64,000 bases of DNA from Saprospiraceae bacterium. Lineage in GTDB: Bacteria; Bacteroidota; Bacteroidia; Chitinophagales; Saprospiraceae. The stretch spans positions 1 through 64,000 of the forward strand of contig JADJJU010000011.1 of assembly GCA_016706365.1 (NCBI GenBank). Reading direction: 5' to 3'. How positions within the stretch are numbered: the first letter of the stretch is position 1; every line of letters starts with the position of its first letter. Position numbers and translations under genes: made by a program. Positions 1-8,660 of the stretch are shown one piece after another. Under the pieces are notes generated by a model that searched no databases, was not told the DNA's origin, and saw only the letters and a program-made list of their open reading frames with translations.

Positions 1-35
1 CTAAATTACGTGAGTTAAATTTAATATATACACAT

Positions 36-65
36 TAAAAAGCCCCGCATCAAAAGATGCAGGGC
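36..65 (-). terminator. Rho-independent terminator of the TPR/DUF4331 operon
   Basis: A 10-bp stem (42-51 with 56-65, one G-T type mismatch) closes a 4-nt loop. On the minus strand it is followed by a T run. It sits 44 bp past the stop of the TPR lipoprotein gene, as expected for the end of that operon. Confidence 0.75.
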
Positions 66-108
66 CCATGGGCAATCCCAATATATATAGAAAAACTTGC
101 CGAAATAA

Positions 109-1464
109 TCAAATCTGTTTCCTGGCTATTTCAGCCAGATCAGAACTGAGTTCTTTATTCAACTTAAAAGCCATTTCGATATCTTTTTTTCCTGATTTCT
201 TATCATTATTTGCCATTGCAATTAAGCCTCTAAGGCAAAAGTAATGCAGGATTTTTGGAGCCTGTGACTGATGCAGCTTTAATATGCTCTGCGCTTTTGT
301 GTAATCACCTTTTTTATAATAAATCTCTGCCAGCAATCTGTTGACATCGATGTTTTTGCTTCTTGTTTTATATTCAATTTGTGCATACTCCATTGCCTTA
401 TCCAAATCCGGAGTCACATGTAAATAATAATTAATATATTCCATGGACATATTGTGGCCTGTGGCAACATCGTCAGTGTACATTTTATTTACTTCTGTTA
501 CCAATTTCTGATATTCAGTCTCATTTCCCTGTTCTTTTCTTAGTAAGGCCAGACTTTCATAAAAACCTACTTCAGGAATAATAGCTGCTGCCTGGGTCAA
601 CAACTTTTCAGCTTCCTCTTTTTGATTCATTTCCATTGCCAAATCGCCTAAGGCTGCAATAGCAAATGGATAATTGGGTCTTTGGTCCAGGATGATTTCA
701 AATTGTTCTTTGGCTTCTTCCTGTCTTCCATAATTCCAATACAGATAACCCAAAGTCAATCTTGTCCAGGCACTTTCTTCAGTTCCCGGAAAACCTGCAT
801 CGACTGCCAGATTCATTGCATCAAATGCATTTTCAGGACCTTCCATCTGACCATATATTTCTCTTAAGTATGAAACTCTTGAGTAAGATCTCAGATCCGG
901 TCTGATAGAAACCATTTTATCGGCCATTTCAACCGCCTTATCATACTCTCCTAATTCAACATATGCATCCACCAAAACACCATAAACCTGAGCATTCAAT
1001 GGATTGATGGCCAAAGCTTCCTGTCCGGTTTTTAAAGCGCCGGTAAAATCATGCTGAGATAATTGTACACCTGCTTTTACAGTTGAAGCCATGAAGTACA
1101 TATCCTTGTTTTCTTTAGATCGTTCAAGCACATCATCACAAACTTGCAATGCTGCAGGATAATAATGCCCATGCTCACCGGTCACTCTTGCTTCAACTAT
1201 AAATAATTGAGCAAGTCTTAATCTGGATTCCAGTTCCTGGTCATCTTTCAGTATTTTATCGCGGTACGATAAGTATTCATTTGTAACATTCTCCCACTCT
1301 TTGCCCATTTTTATGTTTTCAGGACGATCCAGAAGTTTTGGAAAGGCTTCTAGATTTTCGGTATAAGTATTATCAGCATTCGGCTGGCTATTACCTGTTT
1401 GACATGCCTGGATAAAAGCCATTGCTAGCAATAGAAGAATTGAAAAAAGTTGCAAGTTTTTCAT
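109..1464 (-). CDS. TPR-repeat lipoprotein
   Basis: A 451-residue protein. The chosen start (ATG at 1464) gives a lysine-containing lipoprotein signal peptide with a lipobox ending IQAC (Cys about residue 21); an in-frame start further upstream would bury it. The mature part is almost entirely helical tetratricopeptide-like repeats, for example around residues 155-195 (AQVYGVLVDAYVELGEYDKA), 240-300 and 385-420. TPR lipoproteins normally act as protein-protein scaffolds on the periplasmic or outer membrane; no catalytic motif is visible. It lies 80 bp downstream of two DUF4331 genes on the same strand and ends at a terminator, so it is probably the last gene of their operon and may bind their products. 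That functional link is inference. The family beyond TPR is not recognised. Confidence 0.85.
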   Translation of the reverse strand: MKNLQLFSILLLLAMAFIQACQTGNSQPNADNTYTENLEAFPKLLDRPENIKMGKEWENVTNEYLSYRDKILKDDQELESRLRLAQLFIVEARVTGEHGHYYPAALQVCDDVLERSKENKDMYFMASTVKAGVQLSQHDFTGALKTGQEALAINPLNAQVYGVLVDAYVELGEYDKAVEMADKMVSIRPDLRSYSRVSYLREIYGQMEGPENAFDAMNLAVDAGFPGTEESAWTRLTLGYLYWNYGRQEEAKEQFEIILDQRPNYPFAIAALGDLAMEMNQKEEAEKLLTQAAAIIPEVGFYESLALLRKEQGNETEYQKLVTEVNKMYTDDVATGHNMSMEYINYYLHVTPDLDKAMEYAQIEYKTRSKNIDVNRLLAEIYYKKGDYTKAQSILKLHQSQAPKILHYFCLRGLIAMANNDKKSGKKDIEMAFKLNKELSSDLAEIARKQI

Positions 1465-1544
1465 TCGGTTAAAATTTAAAATATTGGGAAATAAAATAGA
1501 GAGGTGCCCGTCTCTTAAAGACCTGACAGGCACCTGCTCTGTAA

Positions 1545-3600
1545 TTAATTATTGTGTCTCTTAATCAATTTGTGGATACTGATAAGGTCTCCTTTGCCAT
1601 TGGTAGCCCTCACGAAATATACACCCGGCATATAATCTCCGGTGTTGATTTCTTGCTGTAAAGTTCCTGCTTTCACATTCTGTCTGTTCAAAACAGTTGT
1701 GACAACTTGTCCCTGAACGTTCAGTACCTGCACTGTATAAATACCATCCGCTTCCAATTTAATTTTAAGAGTAGTACTCTGATTGAACGGGTTAGGATAG
1801 TTGGAAATATAAGCAGTCGTTGCGAAATCTACATTCGCAGCGCTGATACCCATTGAGGTTGATCTAAACACCTCTGTATTGCTTGTAGCAGAAGCTAGTG
1901 GACTTGCACAGTCAGAGTCTCCAGCATGAGCCATAGCCGTAAATGGAAACTTAGTTCTGAAAGCTCTATCGTTTGCCTCTACACCGGTAGTGTAAGAAAG
2001 TACATCCAACAAATCTTGAGTCACAGGACTTCCACCCACCACGTAATCATCATACCAAAGTCCAATTGCAGCTAATGCAACTCCCGCAACAGCTTGCAAT
2101 TCGATTCTTGTGACATCATCCTCCAATCTTCTGCCATTCGGGAATCCATCCATATTTGGAATGAATTCAAGATTTTTATTGGTATTGTATCGGGGGTCCA
2201 CCAAACCAAGAACTGCAGCCTGGATTACACCCAGAGAGCTGAAATCCGGGCTATTTCTCGGCGTATGTGGAACTGCCATATTCAGTCTCAACATATCACC
2301 ACCATTAGGCAGGAAGTTGTTGATAAATGGCTTACCTGCTGCTAATGGATCTCCATTTTTACCTGTAGCCAATTGATATGGTCTCATGTTTGGAACTCCT
2401 GTATGAAATATAGGCCATAAATCTACTGATCTGGGCTTTCCAGGGCCAGGCAATAACAATGTTCCAAAAATGGCATCGTCCAAAGCTGTTCCCGCCAATG
2501 CAGCATTACCTTTCAGACCATAAAGTCCATCTTGTCCATTCCCGAAGTCAAATGATCCAAGTGAATTTCTTTGAATTCTAAGAGGTGAAAATGCCGGCAC
2601 TGCAGATCCGAATAAATCATCATCCATATACAATGCCAATTCTGGATTGTAGAAGTATTTGTCCAAAATAGTATCTCCCAATTCCTGGTAAGGAGTGATT
2701 GCATTCCAGTAATCTTTAAATCCTATAGGAATCACTGCTTCATTTGTCAAAGGCATTCCCAATCTTGATACTTGTACCCAATCTCCTGAATGTGCTTCAG
2801 TTCCATCCTGACCAAGCGTTCTGATCTGTCTTCTGGAAGCAGATGCCCAAACACCGATAACATAATTTGGATCCAAAATATTCTGAGGAGCATTTGGTGG
2901 TCCTGATTTTTTCAGGTAAGCTATAGGTATTTCCAGTACAATGGCACTTGCATTCTTACAAGCAAGATTATCCACTGGTATACCGTTTTGTCTAGGAGCA
3001 TCTCCTAAATCAAAAATACCTCCCAAGGTCAACAAAAAATGGATCATCAACCGGTCCAACAAAAGCTCTGATTCCTGTGGCTCCTGTGATAACTGCTCTT
3101 CTCAGGTAATCATCATAGTTTGGAGTGGATCTCTGACCAATATTATTTGGTGGAACAAATCCATTAGTAATAATTGGTATGAATGTGTTTCCTCCATTAG
3201 TAGAAACCTCCAGGGTATAAGTCATTTTTAGATTTTGCTTTCCCAATCTTATATTGAAGAAAGTTGTTGGATCTTCATTTTTAGATTTGAATGTAAGTCT
3301 GTAAATTAACTCATCACCCGGTGCTCCTGCATTGTTGTCAACGTGGATTTCATACCTGATATTTGTGCCAAAACCATAGTAATTAGGACCACCTTGTGGT
3401 AGCTGCATTGGAACATACGTAGCTATAAAAATAATATTATTTGGTCTTTCCGGTGATTTGAAAGCATATAGATCCACATTATCAGCCAGAGGATCATTGG
3501 CGATTAATGGCGCCTCGCGATGCGAAGAAGCCCTGGTTTGACCTGCAAAGCCTACAAGTAAGAGGCAAACCATTATTTTATAAAATTTATTATACATCAT
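1545..3600 (-). CDS. DUF4331 secreted protein with T9SS sorting tail (frameshifted)
   Basis: About 684 residues after correction. The N-terminal part (3600-3010) has a signal peptide followed by the family hallmark ASSHREAPLIANDPLADN. The rest (3062-1545) continues in another frame with the same domain as the upstream paralogue, then about 90 residues with a classic T9SS type A tail (SNYPNPFNQST..., GVYFVRATNGKGD, ending IHKLIKRHNN). The break is one extra G in a GGG run (plus positions 3022-3024): removing it restores DLGGIFDLG, exactly as in the neighbour. DUF4331 proteins are exported and of unknown function. The tail predicts surface attachment or release through type 9 secretion. The two copies align over their full DUF4331 region, so they arose by tandem duplication. 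A sequencing error is more likely than a real mutation. Confidence 0.85.
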
Positions 3601-3634
3601 TATTTCTTTTACTGGATTAAAATATCCTGATTAA

Positions 3635-5377
3635 TTAATTGACTTCTGTACCTCTCCAGGGAGTAGCAACATATGGGAATACTGTTTTGAATGCCTTATC
3701 ATTACGCTCTACACCTGTCGTGTATGTCAATACATTCAACAGATCCTGAGTCACAGGACTTGCATTTGGATTACCTGAATCATAATCATCGTACCAAAGT
3801 CCGATCGCAGCAAGCACAACACCGGATACGGCCTGTAATTCAATTCGGGTAACATCATCCTCCAATCTTCTTCCATTTGGAAATCCATCCATATTTGGGA
3901 TAAACTCAAGATTAGTGTTGCCGTTATAGGTAGGATTGGTAAGTCCCAGAACTGCTGCCTGAATAAGGCCAAGAGTACTGAAATCAGGACTGTTTCTCGG
4001 GGTTACAGGTGTAGCCATATTCAATCTCAACATATCGCCACCATTAGGCAAGAAATTGTTGATGAATGGTTTACCCGCAGCAAGAGGATTGCCTCCTTTG
4101 CCTGTAGCCAACTGATATGGCGGAACGTTTGGAACTCCTGTGTGGAAAATTGGCCAAAGATCTACTGATCTTGGTTGTCCAGGGCCAGGCAGAAGTAGTG
4201 TGCCGAATACTGCATCATCCAATGCGGTACCTGCAACAGCTGCCGAACCTTTCAATGGCCATAAACCATCTCTTCCATTCCCAAAATCGAAGGCTCTAAG
4301 TGATAATCTTTGAATACGCAGCGGAGCAAAAGCCGGTACTGCACTTCCAAACTGGGAATCATCCATATAAAGAGCTAGCTCAGGATTGTAAAAGAAATTG
4401 TCCAATTGCGTGTCTGCTAATTCTTCATAAGGAGTTAGAGAATTCCAGTAGTCTTTGAAGCCTATAGGAATTACAACTTCATTGGTCAAAGGCATTCCTA
4501 AACGGGATACCTGAACCCAGTCTCCTGTTTCATCTGCACTGGCACCAGTTGTGTTCAGTGTTCTGGTCATCCTTCTGCTGGCAGAAGCCCAAACTCCGAT
4601 TACGTAATCAGAATCAAGAATGTTTGCAGGTTGAGCAGCAGCTCCCGTTTTCAAAAGAGTTGCTATATCTACCTGAATCACAATAGAATGAACATTCAAT
4701 CTACCTACACCATCTCTGGCAGGACCATTCTGTCTTGGTAAGTTTCCTAAATCAAAAACACCACCCAAATCCACAAAGAAAGGATCGTCTGCAGGACCTG
4801 CAAAAACTTTCTCTCCTGTGCTGGCTGTCATGATTGATTGTGAAATCAATGCATCATACGTGGTTCCAAGACCAACTCCGGACTCGATTGAACGAGGTCC
4901 GATGTTGGGAGGAGGAACTACACCATTAGTAATAACCATTTGGAAGGATTGACCGCCATCAATACTTCTTGATAAAGTATATCTGGTCAGCAAATTTTGC
5001 TTTCCTAAACGGATATTGAAAAATGTGGTAGGGTCTTCATTTGTCTTAGTAAAGACAAAGCGGTAGATGATTTCATCACCTGGCTTACTGGCGTCATTGT
5101 CGATATGAATTTCATATCTGATATTCTCTCCAAAAGAATAGTAATTCGGCCCACCAAAGGGCAATTCCGCGGGTATGTAGTTGGCAATGATCGTTATCGT
5201 GTTCGGATTGTCCGGACTACGAAATGCGTAAACGTCGGTGTTGTCTGCAAGTGGATCATTGGCAATCAAGGGAGCTTCCCGGTGACTGGAGGCCTCAGTG
5301 GCCGTCCATCCGAACAAGCATAGTAGATACAGTACGGACATAGCAATGCCAATACGATCGTGGATCAGTTTTTTCAT
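3635..5377 (-). CDS. DUF4331 secreted protein
   Basis: A 580-residue intact open frame with an N-terminal signal peptide (hydrophobic core about residues 11-28) and the DUF4331 signature ASSHREAPLIANDPLADNTD. Further conserved blocks are shared with the downstream copy, including GDWVQVSRLGMPLTNEVVIP, FNNPELALYMDD-like and PNMDGFPNGRRLEDDVTRIE. Unlike that copy it stops at the end of the DUF4331 region and has no T9SS tail, so it should be periplasmic or released rather than sorted by T9SS. It begins the minus-strand operon (34 bp to the second copy). Biochemical function of the family is not known to me; many members sit near TPR proteins, as here. Confidence 0.9.
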   Translation of the reverse strand: MKKLIHDRIGIAMSVLYLLCLFGWTATEASSHREAPLIANDPLADNTDVYAFRSPDNPNTITIIANYIPAELPFGGPNYYSFGENIRYEIHIDNDASKPGDEIIYRFVFTKTNEDPTTFFNIRLGKQNLLTRYTLSRSIDGGQSFQMVITNGVVPPPNIGPRSIESGVGLGTTYDALISQSIMTASTGEKVFAGPADDPFFVDLGGVFDLGNLPRQNGPARDGVGRLNVHSIVIQVDIATLLKTGAAAQPANILDSDYVIGVWASASRRMTRTLNTTGASADETGDWVQVSRLGMPLTNEVVIPIGFKDYWNSLTPYEELADTQLDNFFYNPELALYMDDSQFGSAVPAFAPLRIQRLSLRAFDFGNGRDGLWPLKGSAAVAGTALDDAVFGTLLLPGPGQPRSVDLWPIFHTGVPNVPPYQLATGKGGNPLAAGKPFINNFLPNGGDMLRLNMATPVTPRNSPDFSTLGLIQAAVLGLTNPTYNGNTNLEFIPNMDGFPNGRRLEDDVTRIELQAVSGVVLAAIGLWYDDYDSGNPNASPVTQDLLNVLTYTTGVERNDKAFKTVFPYVATPWRGTEVN

Positions 5378-5833
5378 AAGCTAAAAATTTTATTGATGAC
5401 GCCTTTACTTACGCTGATTGAGAAACTTTGGATTGAATAATTCCAATTTTCCCTTATTTAACTAAATAATAACCTCAATGAGGTAGGCTCTATTTTTTTG
5501 ATTTCCATTGCTTTATGCCAAAAAAACCAAGGTTACCAACAGGTGTAAGCTGTTTACAGAAATACTTGGTTTAATTTGAACAGGTTGATAATTATTTAGC
5601 GTTGACAGAGCTTTTTACCTTCCTTAACATAATACATTTCAATGAAGTCTATAAAAATATGTGCATTACAAGGTTTAAAAAAAATAATCTCCCAGGAATG
5701 TTACTTTTAAAATGGACATTCTGCACTTATGATATATTTGGTTTAGAAATAATAGATTTCTAAAAATAATGTTATTTAGTGGACAGTTCCTTCTCCCTTA
5801 TTTCTTTTTATCCTTCAACATATATTGGTAATT
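5378..5833. other. AT-rich divergent intergenic region
   Basis: Spacer between two divergently transcribed units. I see no ORF, tRNA or strong repeat. A TATATTTG at 5733-5740 (plus) matches the Bacteroidota -7 box but has no clear -33 TTG, and it lies 94 bp before the SH3 gene start, so it is only a weak promoter candidate. No matching -7 box was found for the minus-strand operon. Confidence 0.4.
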
Positions 5834-6806
5834 ATGCGCATTCTGACTCTCATGCTAATTCTTTGTTTGACAGTCCCTACATTTCTGAATGCACAGGAAG
5901 TGAATAAACCATTACCACTTATTGTCATTGCTCCAAATGGGCTCAAACTCAGAGAAGGGCCTGGCACTCAATATAAAGCATTGGAAATTGCGCCATATAA
6001 GTCAATAGCTTTTCTTATAGATCGCAATTTTATTCAATATGATCCAACTCAAAAAATCAAATTGCCCGGGTTTAACAATAATGAAGATGATAATATGCTG
6101 AGAGGTGGCTGGCTAAAAATTAAGTATAAAAACAAGAATGGATATATGCTTTCGACTTGGTTATATCCGAGCTGTGAATTTTCCGAATCAGACCTTTCAG
6201 GAAAAAATAGGAAAATTCAAATATTTGATCAGGAAAACCATTTTGATTGTTTTAATATCCCTAATCCTGCGACTGATTATTGGTATGACTTATCTACCGA
6301 TTCAAAAGGTCAATTTTCTATGGAAAAAACTCAAATTGAGTTTCTTGTTTCTGCTGGTGATATTGGATATGGTGTTGTTTTTGGTTTAATGAGCAGGCGG
6401 GTTGACAACAAAAAAGCCAAAAGATTTATTCGTTCGGTGAAACCACTTGCTGAGGGTAAACTTCTGCAGCTCCCTGTTCCCTCTTTTGATAAATTGTATA
6501 AAAAAGCCCAGGAAGAGGCTCATAATTATAAAGGTGATGATAAACTATGGACAAAAAATATATTAAAAGCAAAAAACGAAGAACTTAAAAAGGTTCACAT
6601 ACTAATGTCACATGATTATGAAAAACATGAAACCCAAATTTTCAGTACAATCAAAGGTGAAAAAGAAGTTAATGTACATAAAGGAACACTCAGATGGAAA
6701 TGGAATTGCAAATGTATCAATGGTTGCTGATTTAGATGGTGATGGAATCTTGGATTATATTTTGGGATTCGGTGATGAAAAATCTAGTGTTGCCATTTTA
6801 TTTTGA
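5834..6806 (+). CDS. Secreted SH3-like domain protein with DxDGDG tail (frameshifted)
   Basis: Starting at ATG 5834 gives a signal peptide (MRILTLMLILCLTVPTFLNA). An SH3b-like segment follows (residues about 30-110; APNGLKLREGPGTQYKALE is the typical 'LR.GPG..Y' entry). The frame runs to 6730 with a nonsense-like end, whereas the neighbouring frame, from about 6690 to 6806, reads VSMVADLDGDGILDYILGF, an FG-GAP/calcium-loop-like ending. One lost base near 6690 joins them into a protein of about 323 residues. Bacterial SH3 domains usually bind cell-wall peptides, and the DLDGDG loop usually binds calcium. The role here is unknown. It stands alone on the plus strand. Confidence 0.7.
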
Positions 6807-6946
6807 GCTCTGAGGCGGCCCTGGATTTAGCCATAAAGCAGTGGCAGCAATAGCAGATGGATATATCTGCTGAGTAAGACATTTGTATTACTTAATTTTA
6901 ATTCCATTTAGGCATTGAGATTGTCTCTCTCCAGAAATAATTATCG

Positions 6947-6972
6947 TTGCTCAAAAGAAACCACTACTTTTG
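6947..6972 (+). promoter_or_regulatory. Candidate Bacteroidota promoter upstream of the dehydrogenase gene
   Basis: TACTTTTG (6965-6972) fits the TAnnTTTG -7 box exactly. A TTG at 6947-6949 could be the -33 element, but the spacing of 15 nt is shorter than usual. The start codon is 27 bp downstream. Confidence 0.35.
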
Positions 6973-6999
6973 CCCCCGTAAAAAATCATCCCAACGCAA

Positions 7000-8211
7000 A
7001 TGTTGCATATCGGAATCCTCAGAGAAGAAAAAATCCCCCACGATACAAGAGTCGCTTTAAGTCCGGATCAGTGTAAAGAGCTTATTCAATCCGGAAGAGC
7101 AAATATTACTATTCAACCTTCTGATGAAAGATGCTTCTCCAATGCAGATTACATAGGTGCTGGGGTAATTATTTCTGAAGATCTGAGTGCTTGTGATTTG
7201 CTGTTGGGAGTCAAAGAAATTCCGGTCTCATTTCTGAAAGAAAATACCACCTATTTCATCTTTTCACATACAATCAAACAGCAAGCCCACAATCGTCCTC
7301 TGCTTCAGGCGATGTTGCAAAAGAATAACAGATTGGTGGATTATGAGGTATTGGTAAATGAAAAGAATCAACGATTGATTGCTTTTGGCAGATTTGCGGG
7401 TAAAGTAGGAGCACATAATGCGCTTTACACTTATGGTAAGCGGACCGGTAAGTTCACGCTACCAAGAATGAAAGACCTTGCTGATTATGCAGCCGCACTT
7501 GAGATCTACAAACAAACTACTTTCCCAAAAATGAAAATTGTGTTGACGTGAACAGGGCGTGTTTCAGGTGGATCAGTTAAAGTTCTCGACGATATGGGAA
7601 TTCGTAAAGTCAGTCCTGAAGCTTTTTTGAATGAAGAATTTGATACAGCCGTCTATACTCAGCTCAGCTCAAAGCATTATGTAAAGAGAAAGGATGGAAA
7701 GCCTTTTGAGAACGCAGAATTCTATGCATTTCCGGCTGATTTTGAATCAGCATTTTCACCTTATGCAGCTGTGTCTGATATATTTATCAATGGCATTTAC
7801 TGGGACAATGACGCACCAGCATTTTTTACAGTCGCAGAAATGTGTGAAAAGAATTTTAAAATCGAAGTGATTGCAGATATTACCTGTGATATTGCCCCTC
7901 AATCTTCTGTTCCTAGTACTATAAGAGCTTCTACAATTCTTGCTCCGGTCTATGGATTCGATCCTTTCCTCGAGAAAGAATCTGCTCCCTACCAGCTCAA
8001 TAATATAGATATCATGGCAATTGACAATCTACCAAATGAACTCCCCCGGGATGCATCAGTTGCATTCGGAGAGCAATTCATCAGCAGTGTACTTCCTGAA
8101 ATCGAAAAAGGCTGGGGCAGTAAGGTGATCGCCAGAGCCACCATCTGCGAAAATGGGCAATTGACCCCATATTTTGAATATTTACAGGATTATGTAAATC
8201 AACTTGTATAA
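7000..8211 (+). CDS. Saccharopine/alanine dehydrogenase-like NAD(P) oxidoreductase, interrupted by in-frame TGA
   Basis: Two open stretches (7000-7551 and 7594-8211) are in the same frame and separated only by a TGA at 7549-7551, giving about 403 residues. The N-terminal half has the alanine dehydrogenase/transhydrogenase N-domain pattern (IGILREEKIPHDTRVALSPDQ). The stop falls precisely in the dinucleotide-binding loop: VLT-stop-TGRVSGGSVKVLDD, where GTGRVSGG is expected, so GGA to TGA is the simplest change. The C-terminal half carries the substrate-domain blocks typical of lysine-forming saccharopine dehydrogenase-like proteins (VIADITCDI, TIRASTI). Substrate cannot be decided from sequence. 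A consensus error or a fresh nonsense mutation is likely; no sign of recoding. Confidence 0.75.
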
Positions 8212-8394
8212 AACTTGCGTTAAGTTATTTGCTGAGTGGGGTGGTTAACGAATCATGCTACACACTTTGGTAAATAATTCAAATACCAATGTTGAAACGA
8301 GTAGGTTCCCACCTTGTAGAATAGGAACATTTGTTTGAAATAGGCATTTAAGTGATTATACAGGTAAGATCAAATTTTTAAGTTTCAAGCATGT

Positions 8395-8525
8395 TAGATC
8401 AACTATTACCCCGTAGTGGGTAACATATAAATAACCCGGGGTAAAACCCCGGGTACAAATAGCCCCGTAAATGTTTTGGCGTTATTTTTGCTCGAAGGAA
8501 GCAAAAAATCATGACAAAACATGGA
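8395..8525. repeat. Double-hairpin dispersed repeat, copy 1
   Basis: Inside the 449-bp gap 8212-8660, which holds no gene. Two hairpins are visible: TTACCC/GGGTAA around 8406-8423, and the perfect ACCCGGGG/CCCCGGGT stem (8434-8441 with 8447-8454, loop TAAAA). A conserved trailer follows containing TGTTTTGGCGT, ATTTTTGCT and AATCATGACAAAACA. The same order of elements recurs at 13552-13676, so this is a dispersed intergenic repeat of roughly 130 bp. No ORF lies inside it. Confidence 0.75.
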
Positions 8526-8660
8526 ACAGAATGCCGTTTCGAACTCCTGTAAGTTCAGTCTTTCGGAAGTTCTAATTTTAGAAATACATATACCCGGCTT
8601 GACTCATTTTTTACAAAAATCATTCAAATACAGAATCATCATATTGTCGAATATTTCAAA

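Noticed and set aside
7540..7560. UGA decoded as an amino acid
   Set aside because: TGA is used as a normal stop elsewhere (for example at 109-111 and 47927-47929), and the phylum uses the standard code. A single substitution explains it better.
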